Positions 1-9,589 are shown, numbered from the stretch's first letter. The stretch is 64,000 bases of DNA from Tetracladium setigerum (GCA_031472005.1 PZJY01000010.1:1-64000), one strand, 5' to 3'. Made by a program: numbers and translations. The notes: generated from the letters alone by a model not told the origin.

Positions 1-112
1 ACCCTAACCCTAACCCTAACCCTAACCCTAACCCTAACCCTAACCCTAACCCTAACCTAACCCTAACCCTAACCTAACCCTAACCCTAACCCTAACCCAA
101 ACCCTAACCCTA
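1..112. repeat. Telomere repeat tract (CCCTAA)n
   Basis: The window opens with head-to-tail CCCTAA units, the C-rich strand of the TTAGGG telomere used by most filamentous fungi. A few units are shortened (CCTAA) or changed (CCCAAA), which is common at the inner edge of a telomere. The tract stops at CTAACCCTAGGTTAG, where a hexamer faces its own inverted copy. This is a true chromosome end, with the rest of the chromosome to the right. Confidence 0.97.
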
Positions 113-2977
113 GGTTAGCCTTGGAATAGGCGCCCTTTTAACGAAGCTGGCTACGCTTAAAAGCATTAATTATCCGTAATAATAAAGTCTTTAACGTGCC
201 CCGCGGCCTTTTCCCTTATAAGATATAATTAAACCGGAAGAAGGTCCGCTAACTCTTAGAGGCACGGTAGTTCCGGTGTAGCAGGGTGTTCATCGTTAGC
301 GTCGTCGTGCTAATATATATATAATTAAAGGTATAATAATTATAATTACTTTATTTAGTTAAGGTAATAAGATCTAGCTTATCCTTAATATCCTCTCTTA
401 AGTTATCCTCGAGGTTAAAATTAGCCCGCTCTTTAATAATGAACTTCTCCTTATTAATAAATGTTATAAATTGCCGCTAGTTCGAAGTGTGTAACCGTGG
501 CACCTTAATACGAGTACACGCCTTACTTAAATAAGTAGAAATCGTTCCATTAGCCCATATTATCTTATCTAGCCTAGCCTAAAGGTATAAAGATATTAGC
601 GCTCTTAAGTTTTATTATCGAAGAAATAATTACCGTAAAGGTAAGACGTATATAATATACGGAAGTAAGAGGTCCTTAATAACCTTAAGTAAGAACCGAA
701 TATTATCTTTATACGCGTTAAATTATTACTAGCCCTTATAATATTAAGTGTAGATTATTATTAACTTCTCTTATAAAAATATATAACGTTATTAAGTAAT
801 GTTCCGCTAAGTAATTAAGAGTAACTCGGGCTCTCGTAACGGTGGACTTAGCGTAATATAATATAATATTAGCACTCGCTTAAGGAATTCTTAAGTATAC
901 GCTTTATAAATAGCTATAGCTTAAGGATATAAGATAATGCTTTTACTCGTAATTATAATTAAGAATATGGCCCGGAGCTAGGTATTACCTTAAAGTCGTT
1001 AAAAGAGAGCGAGCTTTACACCTTTTAAGAACTTAGAATTATTAGGATAAGAGAGTTATAAGCCCTCGAAGTCTTTAAGGTTTAGGTCGTCCTTTATTCG
1101 CCACGATTCGATTAGAAGTAGCTCTTTAGCTTAAAATAAGAGCTCGTTATAAAGTAAGGTGTGAGCTTATTAATATTTAAATAAGATCAGGTCGGATATA
1201 TATAATAATTATAGTTTTACTTTACGATACTTTATAATTTACTTATTTAAGGATTATTACGCTTAATATTTTATAATAATAGCTTTTTTAACCTTAAATA
1301 AGTAGAGTCGTTATTATAGGATATACTTAAACGGCGTCTTAGCTAGTTATTAAAAGACTTTCTTATAAATCTTAACGAGGAGGATAAGAATCTAATCTTC
1401 GTCGTCTTGCTCTTAAAAATAAGCGTAATTAAAGAGGATAAGCTAGGCTATTTAAGTGAGCGCCGATAAATAGCTATTAAAATTCCCCGCCTCTTCCCAT
1501 TATCCTCGGCCCTTCTTATTAACTTTCTTACTTAATATAATATAAAAGCTTAAGATAAGTAACTTAAACGGCATATTATTAATAGTTTAATAGATTAGGG
1601 CTAAGTAGAGTCGGCGAATAATATACTTTATAGCTAGCTCACCCTTCTCCTTATCCTTATAAGTTAAACCTTTTATAATTAAGTCTATAGCTTATATTTA
1701 TAAAGCGGTCGGCTAGATAACGTCCTTAAGTAGCTTCTAGTTTAGATAAGACCGAGTGAAATGGCTATCTTTATAATAGATTACCCGGTAATAATAGACT
1801 AAGAGCTACTTTATAGCAATGAAGTACTTAGTTAAGGTCGACGGATTCTTATAATACTGAAACCCATTTACTTTACTTGAAGCCCCGGTATAAAACTCGT
1901 TAAGGATATTAGCCCGCTATTATATTATTTTCCGATCTAGCGAATTATCGTTATATAGTTAATAGGCATCTCTTAATATACTCTCGGCCGCTATTAAAAT
2001 TTAAACGAGATTTAAATCTAAGGCACCTTAAGTATCTTAATTTAACTCTTTTTTTAAAGGTAGCTTATACGAGCCTTAAATCTCCTTATCCTTTAGTCGG
2101 GCCATATAATATAGGAATACTATTATTTCAAGCTACGGAACCCTTTCCGACTTAGAGTCCCCGAAATTATAAATAATGCTTACTTATTCTTCGATATCGA
2201 CCTTTACGTCCTCGTAATCCTTTTCGAGCTTTATAAATAACACCTCTTTAGCTTTTTTTATTTTAATAGACTTTAACTTAGATATATTACTCTGGCTCGA
2301 ACCCTTTATTATAATAAAGTAGTCGATTAAACCCTTCCTAATAAAATATATTTAAAGCGTGCACTCCTTTTATAAAGGACTCACCTCGTGGGTTTTTACC
2401 TTAATGTCGTGGATAATATATATATACTCCCTTATCTTAATAAGGTGGCGAGTGGAGAAACCACACTCTAGCTATAAGTAATAAAAGCTATTATAGCTTA
2501 CTAGGTGTTTAATTAGCCGACACTAGACCTTAACTCGAGGTTTATGCTCTCTTAGCTCTTTTATACTTCGTAGTTTATAACTTCCGAGTAGCTAGATTAT
2601 TATTTTAAGCGTGTCACTCGTGAGTTGGTGTGGCTTCGCTTTAAGGTGTCGTTCTTAATTACGGAGGCCTGGAAGGATATAGGACCGACAGAGGTGGTAA
2701 ACCATTATCTTATAATTAGAATTATACGAAAATATAATGGAAGATAAGTTAGAGACGTTTATTAATAAGAAAATAAAGAAATAAGAGGGTTAATGGAAAT
2801 CACACTTTCACCGTTTATACTTTCGTTAGAAACGTGCTAAGTCAGCGGTAGTTAGACTAATCAGTGCATTAGGATTTCATACTTTCGCCGAAAGAGTGGC
2901 CTGGCATAAAAAGTAGCGCTAATTGGCTTAGCACTAATATAGCGCTTACGCTCACTCAATTTAGAGCATCGGCAGCC
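113..2977. repeat. AT-rich, RIP-mutated subtelomeric tract
   Basis: This stretch is very rich in TA, TAA and TTA, while CpA and TpG are scarce and CpG remains common. That is the mark of repeat-induced point mutation, which turns CpA into TpA on both strands. No ORF above 60 codons survives on either strand. The minus strand holds a decayed protein-coding sequence (separate entry). The tract ends exactly at the left LTR of the Gypsy element, which itself shows no RIP and so arrived later. Confidence 0.85.
950..2600 (-). pseudogene. Decayed telomere-linked helicase / OrsD-like (TLH) remnant
   Basis: Read on the minus strand with stops ignored, the tract gives protein-like segments in consistent order: GFQYYKNPSTLTKYFIAIK near 1800-1865, then YYRVIYYKDSHFTRS, then GRGGEFNSYLSAL-like text near 1450-1500, then LLLIESWRIKDDLNLKDFEG near 1070-1130. 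Many TAA and TAG stops sit where CAA or CAG would restore sense, as RIP predicts. From memory this resembles the long OrsD (formerly DUF3505) region of fungal subtelomeric RecQ helicases. No helicase core motifs were seen, and fewer than 1 kb remain before the telomere, so the helicase half is probably lost. The family call rests on recognition, not a search. Confidence 0.55.
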
Positions 2978-3453
2978 TGTAACGGTTACTATTTACACGG
3001 AAGTAAATAGCTAAGTCAGGTTGGTATTCGTCGACAGAGAGCGGATCACAGGTACGGCAGTAGACTGGTTACTAGAATAAAAGATATTCGATTTGAGTTG
3101 AGCACGAAGTTCCTATCTAATGAAAACTATCTTATCCTTATATATGATCTTCGTTCTCCTGGAGTCGAGAAGTCGACTGAGTCGATACCATCGACCCGTC
3201 GACACCGTCGACTCCCGAGAGTCGACATGTCTTGGCATGAACACATGTCGACCCAATCACGTGACTAGGCCCACAGCTTGCTGTTGCCTTTTCACCTACA
3301 TAATTAATACTACTATTACTAATCCTGTGAGTTCTCTGTGGAGTGGTTCCTGGGAGCAAGGCTCCCAGGATCCATGGTGCTCCCGAGCCTCAGGCTCCCA
3401 GGATCCAGTGTGCTCCTGGGGGTCACTTGACTCCCAGGATCACGTTCGTAACA
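2978..3453 (-). repeat. Left LTR (3' LTR of the Gypsy element)
   Basis: This 476-bp copy matches 9600-10075 base for base as far as I can see and has TG...CA ends. Inside are five GTCGAC palindromes (3172-3250 area), three CTCCCAGGATC repeats near 3366-3442, and a TCACGTGA palindrome at 3257-3264 that is also kept in the diverged solo LTR at 31766-31773. Small ORFs inside the LTR occur identically in both copies and simply reflect the duplication. Confidence 0.95.
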
Positions 3454-3466
3454 CTATCCCCCTTCT
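3454..3466 (-). promoter_or_regulatory. Polypurine tract for plus-strand priming
   Basis: On the coding (minus) strand the bases directly before the 3' LTR read AGAAGGGGGATAG. A purine run touching the 3' LTR is the usual primer site for second-strand synthesis of LTR elements. Its place confirms that the element is coded on the minus strand. Confidence 0.75.
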
Positions 3467-3543
3467 AGCCTAGTGTGGTCTCCACACTTAAGTACGTCAA
3501 AGGAAACATCGCTGTTGGCCCACGGCCATCTTCCTTTCCCATC

Positions 3544-4188
3544 ATGACCGCTGATCGATCAAAGAAAACAACAACTAATCGACAAAACGTGTACGAGCGT
3601 CATAAGACTCAAGGAATCGAAATGCCGGCTTGCTCGCGTTGCGCCAAACGTGGTACGAAGTGCCTAGTAGCTCCAGGCTACTCGAAATGTTCTGAATGCA
3701 TCAAAGTCGGGGTGAAATGCGACGTCCATGGTCCTTCCGACGCAGAATGGAAGAAACTGGAACGCGCTGAAAAGAAACTGGCGGACGAGTGGAACGAGGC
3801 TCAGGCTGAGCAACGAAAATTGTTCGAGCGCTTGAATGAGATGAGTGCGAAGCTGGTTCGCATAGAGAAACAAAGGGAGGCCTTTCGATCGCGCGCAGCG
3901 GAAATGCTTCGTCGCGGTCTGAAATCGATTGCGGAGTTGGATGCCGCTGAGGAGCGAGAGCGTTTGGAACGGGAATCAATCGAGGGGGGACCGGCTGGTT
4001 CCGAGAGCGAGCCTACTTCCATTCCCTCAGACGACCCTTCCTTGTTGTGGAACGCGGAGGAGGACTTGGTGCTTGTCGAGGCCCTGTCCGAGTTCGATGC
4101 TTCCTCGGCTTTCTGGACGAGTCTGGGTTTCGGTGGCTCAACGCAGTCTGCCGATGGTGGTACGCGGTTATCTTCTCAGGGCACTTGA
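3544..4188 (+). CDS. Antisense retrotransposon ORF with Zn2Cys6-like cluster and coiled coil
   Basis: This 214-residue protein is encoded inside the retrotransposon on the strand opposite gag-pol, starting 90 bp inside the 3' LTR. The ATG at 3544 is the first in frame; the ORF is open upstream to a GTG at 3475. Residues about 29-60 show CX2CX6C-X8-CX2CX6C, exactly the spacing of the fungal Zn(II)2Cys6 binuclear cluster. Residues about 65-150 are rich in Glu, Lys, Arg, Ala and Leu with heptad-like character, so probably a coiled coil. The tail is acidic and Ser-rich. It overlaps the end of pol by 176 bp, tail to tail. DNA or RNA binding is an inference from the cluster; the role in the element is unknown. 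Confidence 0.6.
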   Translation: MTADRSKKTTTNRQNVYERHKTQGIEMPACSRCAKRGTKCLVAPGYSKCSECIKVGVKCDVHGPSDAEWKKLERAEKKLADEWNEAQAEQRKLFERLNEMSAKLVRIEKQREAFRSRAAEMLRRGLKSIAELDAAEERERLERESIEGGPAGSESEPTSIPSDDPSLLWNAEEDLVLVEALSEFDASSAFWTSLGFGGSTQSADGGTRLSSQGT

Positions 4189-7132
4189 GATTTGCTAGGG
4201 GTTCCCAAGTGTTTTCGGTATGTGGGTAATTCAACCATTTGATGAGGTAGCAGTTCCGGTTTCTAATTCGTTTGTGGTCCAGGATTGTTTCTACTTCATA
4301 TTCGGCGTCCGGGTTGACAGGTTGAATGTTCACATCAGGGGCTGGAGGCGCTCCTGGTGGTGCTTTCTCGAGGAGGGAAATGTGGAATCGGTTATGTATT
4401 TTCCATGTCCTGGGTAGTTGGAGTTCGTAATTGACTGGTCCGATGACTTTTGAAATTTTGAACGGCCCCAACTTCTTGTGATCTAGTTTATCGCTTGGTC
4501 TTTGTGTGTTGATGTTTTTTCGCAGCAGATAGACTTTATCCCCCTCTTTTAGCGTAGGTCCCACTCCACGCTTCGAGTTGTAGTAAATTGCTGATCGTTG
4601 TGATAAAAACAAGATATCGGCAGCAAGTTCTTTGTGCAGGTTCTTCAGCTGATCCACTCGGATATTAGCTGCTTCTGCGTTTTCAGTATCGACCAACGGA
4701 TGGTTGTATGCCTCAGGGTTGAATCCAAAGTTCGCGAAGAACGGTGATACACCCGTTGTTTCTGCATCTGCGCTGTTGAATGCAAACTGGGCCAACGGTA
4801 AGAGTTCTACCCAGTTGTCCTGTTTGTAGTTGACGTAGCAACGCAGGTAGGCTTCCATTGTTTGATTGATACGTTCTGTCTGACCATCGGTTTGGGGATG
4901 AAAAGCGGTTGACATTTTCTTTTTAATCCCAAGCTTGGCCATCAGTGATGTCCAGAACTTTGATTTAAATAGTTTGTCGCGGTCCGAGAGGATTTCATCC
5001 GGTACTCCGTGTTGTGCAATGATCCATCGGATGAACGTGTCAGCCATCTGCTCGGCTGTACTTGATTCGAAGTATGGTATCATATATGCGTATTTGGTCA
5101 GGAGGCACGTTATGACGAGGATCGAATCGTACACGACTCCCGTCATAGGATCTTTGGAGGGTGGCAGCTTGACAACAAAGTCGAGAGCTATCGATCCCCA
5201 TGGTCGTGTCGGGGTTGTGGGTGATTTCATGAGTCCATACGGAGCGTGTCGAGATGACTTGTTCCGTATGCATGTATCGCATTGAGTTACAACCTCTTTG
5301 ACCATGTTCCTGATCCCAGGGAAGTAGTATTTCCTAGACAGCCTCGCGAGGGTCTTGGCTATTCCCTGATGCCCATGAGCTGGCAGCTCATGCTGTTGTT
5401 GTACGAAGGCTTTTCGTACTCCGGTTGGAATGTAGGTTCTTTCTTGGAAGAGTAGCAGTCCTTCCACGTTCCTTGAGAATCCGTTTCCTAATTCCTTCGT
5501 CTGTTGTTTCGCAACAGGGTCTTGATCGTACCCCTTTCGAATGAGTTCTTCGAAGGTTCGATCCTTGAGTCGCATAATAGCGGCTATCTGCACTCGGTTG
5601 TATACCAGGGAGGACCCGTCTTGTCGGAGTATTGCTCCTGAAGGCGAGGTCTTGTTACCTGTGTATTCTGGTTTTCTACTGAGTGCATCGGCTCGAGCGT
5701 TCTCGGAGCCTTTGACATATCGAATGTTGAAGTCATATGACGAAAGTGTTTCGGCCCATCGGACTTGTCGCCTGTTGAGTTCTTTAGTCGTCATGAAATA
5801 GATGAGATTCTTATGATCAGAAAGAATATCTATCTTCGTAGACGACCCTTCTAAGTATACCTTCCATTCTCGTAACGCCATGACAATTGCAAGTAACTCC
5901 TTATCGTAGATCTCATAGTTGAGTTCCGCGGATGTGAGTTTTCTTGAGAAGAATGCGACTGGTCGCCAGCGACCATCTTCGCCGGGTTGACTGTAGACTG
6001 CTCCAATAGCGAAGTCCGACGAGTCCGTTTCCACCCGTTTTGGTTTCGTGGGGTCGTGGTGTCTGAGAATTGGTTCCTTGGCGAACATTTCTTTTAGCGT
6101 GTCCATAGCTTTCTGAGCTTCAGGAGTCCATTCGAATGTTTGATCTTTGTGAGTGAGGTCCGTGAGTGGTTTCGCAATTGCCGAGTAGTTCTTGATATAG
6201 CGTCGGTAATAATTGCAGAAACCTAAGAAACTCTGTGTTTCTTTTATGTTTGTTGGTGATTCCCACTCAAGTACTGCTTTGACCTTGTCTAGGTCCATTT
6301 CGAATCCGTTTATAGTGATAATGTGTCCACAAAACTTGACTCGTTCTACTGAGAAGTGGCATTTGTCCAGGCTGACTTTCAAATGGTGTTTTCGTAAAGC
6401 TTGAAAAACTAGCCTGACGTGCTTCTCGTGTTCGGCGACGTCCTTTGAATAAACAAGGATATCGTCGAGGTAAACAATGCAAAATACGTCGATGTATTCT
6501 CGCAGAGCATTGTTGATTAATCGTTGGAAGGTGGCTGGGGCATTGCATAATCCGAAGTGCATTACTAGGAACTCATACAATCCCCACTGGGTACGAAAAG
6601 CAGTCTTGCTTTCGTCGCCTTCCTTCATTCTTATGAGATTAAAGGCTGACTTCAGGTCGATCTGGGTGAAGATCTTCGATCCTTGTGTCCTGTCCCTCAG
6701 ATCGTCGAGTAGTGGTAGCGAATAACGATCTTTGATAGTGTGGTCGTTCAGTTTTCGCCAATCCACAACTGGGCGTCGTTTATTGGTTCCAGGTTTTGGT
6801 ACAAAGAAGATAGGTGCTCCCCACGGAGATTTAGATTCCCTGATGTGTCCTTTTGCTAACATTTCGTCGATAAAGATTTTGAGCGTCCTCGAGTCCGTAT
6901 CGTTCATTCTACGCAATGGTTCGCAAACCGGTTTTGCGTCTTCTTTTAGGATGATCTCGTGATCCCAATCCTGGTGTGCTGGTAATGCTGTGAGATCTTG
7001 TACCTCGGTGAACAAGTCTCGGAATTCCTCGTATTGTTTCGGCAATAGTACCTCTTTCGTACCCTCTTTTGGTAGGCGTACAGGTTCAGCTGCTTCTAGC
7101 CTTTGCTGACCTATGAACTCGTCCTTGTCTAG
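4013..7132 (-). CDS. Pol polyprotein: reverse transcriptase, RNase H, integrase, chromodomain
   Basis: The reading frame is open from directly after the gag TGA (7133-7135) and has no nearby ATG; the first candidate codon often called as a start is TTG at 7045. It therefore looks to be made only as a Gag-Pol fusion by readthrough. Numbering from 7045, reverse transcriptase occupies roughly residues 60-240 with the YLDDILVYS catalytic motif, and RNase H follows with TDSSDFAIGAVYS. Integrase has an HHCC finger ending CDTC and the catalytic D, D and E (ALDFV, LSDRD, and E in DGQTERIN). A chromodomain (YEVETILDHK, YLIKWLNYP, NTWEPL) lies near residues 900-950 and probably steers insertion to chromatin marked by histone methylation, as known for chromoviruses. 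A basic Pro/Ser/Arg tail ends the protein. Intact throughout. Confidence 0.93.
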   Translation of the reverse strand, partial: LDKDEFIGQQRLEAAEPVRLPKEGTKEVLLPKQYEEFRDLFTEVQDLTALPAHQDWDHEIILKEDAKPVCEPLRRMNDTDSRTLKIFIDEMLAKGHIRESKSPWGAPIFFVPKPGTNKRRPVVDWRKLNDHTIKDRYSLPLLDDLRDRTQGSKIFTQIDLKSAFNLIRMKEGDESKTAFRTQWGLYEFLVMHFGLCNAPATFQRLINNALREYIDVFCIVYLDDILVYSKDVAEHEKHVRLVFQALRKHHLKVSLDKCHFSVERVKFCGHIITINGFEMDLDKVKAVLEWESPTNIKETQSFLGFCNYYRRYIKNYSAIAKPLTDLTHKDQTFEWTPEAQKAMDTLKEMFAKEPILRHHDPTKPKRVETDSSDFAIGAVYSQPGEDGRWRPVAFFSRKLTSAELNYEIYDKELLAIVMALREWKVYLEGSSTKIDILSDHKNLIYFMTTKELNRRQVRWAETLSSYDFNIRYVKGSENARADALSRKPEYTGNKTSPSGAILRQDGSSLVYNRVQIAAIMRLKDRTFEELIRKGYDQDPVAKQQTKELGNGFSRNVEGLLLFQERTYIPTGVRKAFVQQQHELPAHGHQGIAKTLARLSRKYYFPGIRNMVKEVVTQCDTCIRNKSSRHAPYGLMKSPTTPTRPWGSIALDFVVKLPPSKDPMTGVVYDSILVITCLLTKYAYMIPYFESSTAEQMADTFIRWIIAQHGVPDEILSDRDKLFKSKFWTSLMAKLGIKKKMSTAFHPQTDGQTERINQTMEAYLRCYVNYKQDNWVELLPLAQFAFNSADAETTGVSPFFANFGFNPEAYNHPLVDTENAEAANIRVDQLKNLHKELAADILFLSQRSAIYYNSKRGVGPTLKEGDKVYLLRKNINTQRPSDKLDHKKLGPFKISKVIGPVNYELQLPRTWKIHNRFHISLLEKAPPGAPPAPDVNIQPVNPDAEYEVETILDHKRIRNRNCYLIKWLNYPHTENTWEPLANLKCPEKITAYHHRQTALSHRNPDSSRKPRKHRTRTGPRQAPSPPPRSTTRKGRLREWK

Positions 7133-7140
7133 TCACAGGA
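7125..7140 (-). promoter_or_regulatory. Stop-codon readthrough site TGA CTA between Gag-PR and Pol
   Basis: The gag frame ends CTG TGA CTA GAC on the minus strand and the pol frame continues without a break in the same phase. UGA followed by CUA is the best characterised leaky stop context in viral and cellular mRNAs, so Gag-Pol is probably made by readthrough. A simple CGA to TGA mutation would look the same, but identical LTRs leave little time for decay. Confidence 0.7.
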
Positions 7141-9556
7141 CAGTTCGTTCCTTTTCGCAATTACACCTCTTGAAGTCCACCATTCTGTTTGTCCAATCGA
7201 TCATTGGGTTGTGGGCCTCAAGCCAAGGTAGTCCCAGGATAACATCATGTGAGATGTTAACAATATCGAACGTGATTTCTTCCTTATGTCCTGAGTGTGT
7301 AACCATGGTGAGAGGAATTGTCTGTAATTCCACTTCTCCACCATTGTAATTGATTTTGGATCCATCGACTGTAACGAGTTGGTAAGGTTTCCCTTTAACA
7401 TGAGTGGCGACCACATATTTCTTGGCCAACGTTGCAGATATGAAGTTTCCCATGGATCCTGAATCAATCATTGCTGTAACTGGTCTTGAGATCCAAGGGA
7501 TCTTGACGTCCAGTTTCAATTGTCCGTACCCGGCTGCGCACAGCTCTCGGGGCGGTTCTTCGTATGGATTTTCACATTTCTCGCCGGAGTCTCTGGCGTT
7601 CATCTGCCAGTAGAAACTTCCGTCGAGTACGTTCTGCCATTCGAGGACTGTTCCTCTATGGCTAGTGACGATGTACACGTGTCCTTTGACAAGTGTGGGT
7701 GTTCTGGGTTCCATGCTTTCGAAGTAGTACTGGCATGAATCCGCGACACTGTTCCAGGTACGGAGTCGTTCACTCTGTGCCCGGATAACCCATCGCTCTC
7801 CTTCTTTTGGAGTAGGCAGTTCCCGATGGCAGGGTGGAGTTTCATCAGGCAGGTCCTGCATGTAAATCCTAATGCCATTATACTGTCGGTCTTCTCCTTG
7901 GACGTAGATCCATCCGATGCGATCTTCGTCCTCATATGCGACTTCCCAGATTTGGCCATATGCTGGTCCTCCGAAAGGTGGCGTGCCTGGTTCACTGTAA
8001 ACAGGTCTCAGGGGGTTTGTTCGACACATCCATTCCCTTTTGGAAGTGGGGTGTTCTTCCCTTTGGACAACCATCCATTGTTCCTTTATCATGGGGTGGT
8101 TGGCTCGTCGGACTTCCCGTTGGACTTCTTCCTCTGTGGGGTCGGGAACCTGGTCGCTGCGCATTTGGTACTTATTGTTGTGGGCGTCTATCCCTGGTCC
8201 GTCAGAACATTTGCAGAATAATCCGTTCTGGCCACGCTCGCAACATCCCGCAGTCTGTATTTTGCGTTTCGGGACTTTCATTGACTCATCGTCGGGACAG
8301 AGGCAATAAAGACCTCCTCTGTTCCGATCGCAACATCCGGTGGGGGCCCTTAGGAACTGCTCCCTGGAAGGGTCCTTGCAAACCGGGGTGTAGTCGTCGT
8401 CGTAGTCCATGGTAGGGCATTCGCATATAATGCTTTCGCATTTGTCGCATCTTTCCTTCCTCCATTCCTCCCAATTGTAGCGTTCGCTATTGGTTCCGTC
8501 TTCGGGAACCGTAGGAGGGTCTACTCGCTGGCAGACGCAGAGATGGAATCCGCAGGTGGGGCATTTCTGTTGAAGCAGTCTTCCCCAGTTGCGTTCACGC
8601 GCATTCTTCTTTCCTTTTGGGACTATGGTAGCCATGCTTATTTGTCGGATTTCAAGGGATGCGGCTTGCTTCTTCCATCCTGTTTTCCCTTTTCTGTGGG
8701 AGTCTGCTCGGTGGCCCGCATGTCCACATTCGAAGCAGAGTCCCTCCTTCCTTCGTTTCTCCATTACTTCCTTTGGAAGCTGTTTCTTTGGTTGAAACTT
8801 AGGTTTCTTCTGGATTGCATCCAGTTCCATTGGCCGAGGTCCATAGTAGTTGCTGCTCCAGATATTTCGTCCTTGGTGGCGAGGTTTCTTGGGGGTTCCG
8901 TGATAGTTCTTGGGAATCCCATGTCCTTGCTCCATCAGACGTTCCGTGATGCGTTGGTCGAAATGGAGTGCCTTTTTGATCATTTCGGCTAATTCATCTG
9001 GTCGTTCAGGCAGTCGATGGATCTCGTCCTTGATGTTTGCTTTCAGTCCCGAGTAGAACTGAGAATTGGCAGCGGTGTTGTCCCAAGCTAGGATAGCTTG
9101 TAGTCGTTGGAACTCAGCGACGTACTTGGCGACAGTGGTTGTTTGGCGAAGCTTTCGCAAGCTAATGTCCGCGGCAAATTCTTGGTCTTGATCCCCGAAG
9201 ATCTGAGTGATACCTTGTTCGAACCCATCCCATGAGTTGAACAGGGTGCGGGTGAATGGTTCGGCGTCGGTATCAACTAGTTCGGGCGGATCAATGTTTT
9301 CCATAGCGTCGTTCAAGTGAGGCTCGACCCAGTCAAAGGCTGGTCCTCGCAAGAACGAAGCGGCCCACATAGTTCGTTCGGCGGCGCTAGAGAACTTATC
9401 TTTGTTGAATACCCAGTAGAGTTTGCATTGGGTGAGGAATTCTCGGAGCTTAGAACGTTGTCCGTGATAGAGGTCGGGTAGCTTTCCCTTTGGCGAAGCT
9501 GACTGAATCCCGTCATCACTAGTCGGAGTGGCGGTGGGTGGTCCTCGGGAAGACAT
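7133..9556 (-). CDS. Gag with zinc knuckle, cysteine-rich modules and aspartic protease
   Basis: An 807-residue protein starting at the ATG 44 bp inside the 5' LTR. Residues 20-200 are a retrotransposon-gag capsid-type region (WVEPHL, FTRTLFNSWDGF, VAKYVAEFQRL). Near residue 274 is a zinc knuckle, CFECGHAGHRADSH, whose last ligand is His instead of the usual Cys. Between about 315 and 450 come four more cysteine modules, two of form CX2CX4CXC and two of form CCX8CXC, which are unusual for a Gag. Near residue 697 is a retropepsin-like site, DSG, followed by ILGLPWL, so protease sits upstream of the stop codon. This differs from retroviruses such as MLV, where the leaky stop precedes protease. 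The function of the cysteine modules is unknown. Confidence 0.9.
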   Translation of the reverse strand: MSSRGPPTATPTSDDGIQSASPKGKLPDLYHGQRSKLREFLTQCKLYWVFNKDKFSSAAERTMWAASFLRGPAFDWVEPHLNDAMENIDPPELVDTDAEPFTRTLFNSWDGFEQGITQIFGDQDQEFAADISLRKLRQTTTVAKYVAEFQRLQAILAWDNTAANSQFYSGLKANIKDEIHRLPERPDELAEMIKKALHFDQRITERLMEQGHGIPKNYHGTPKKPRHQGRNIWSSNYYGPRPMELDAIQKKPKFQPKKQLPKEVMEKRRKEGLCFECGHAGHRADSHRKGKTGWKKQAASLEIRQISMATIVPKGKKNARERNWGRLLQQKCPTCGFHLCVCQRVDPPTVPEDGTNSERYNWEEWRKERCDKCESIICECPTMDYDDDYTPVCKDPSREQFLRAPTGCCDRNRGGLYCLCPDDESMKVPKRKIQTAGCCERGQNGLFCKCSDGPGIDAHNNKYQMRSDQVPDPTEEEVQREVRRANHPMIKEQWMVVQREEHPTSKREWMCRTNPLRPVYSEPGTPPFGGPAYGQIWEVAYEDEDRIGWIYVQGEDRQYNGIRIYMQDLPDETPPCHRELPTPKEGERWVIRAQSERLRTWNSVADSCQYYFESMEPRTPTLVKGHVYIVTSHRGTVLEWQNVLDGSFYWQMNARDSGEKCENPYEEPPRELCAAGYGQLKLDVKIPWISRPVTAMIDSGSMGNFISATLAKKYVVATHVKGKPYQLVTVDGSKINYNGGEVELQTIPLTMVTHSGHKEEITFDIVNISHDVILGLPWLEAHNPMIDWTNRMVDFKRCNCEKERTVL

Positions 9557-9589
9557 CGTGGTGTACTGTGAGTCGGGTCTCTAGAGAAG

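Noticed and set aside
3120..3473. 117-codon ORF in the left LTR and a near-identical one at 9742-10104
   Set aside because: It lies within the LTR and exists in two copies only because the LTR does; composition is not protein-like.
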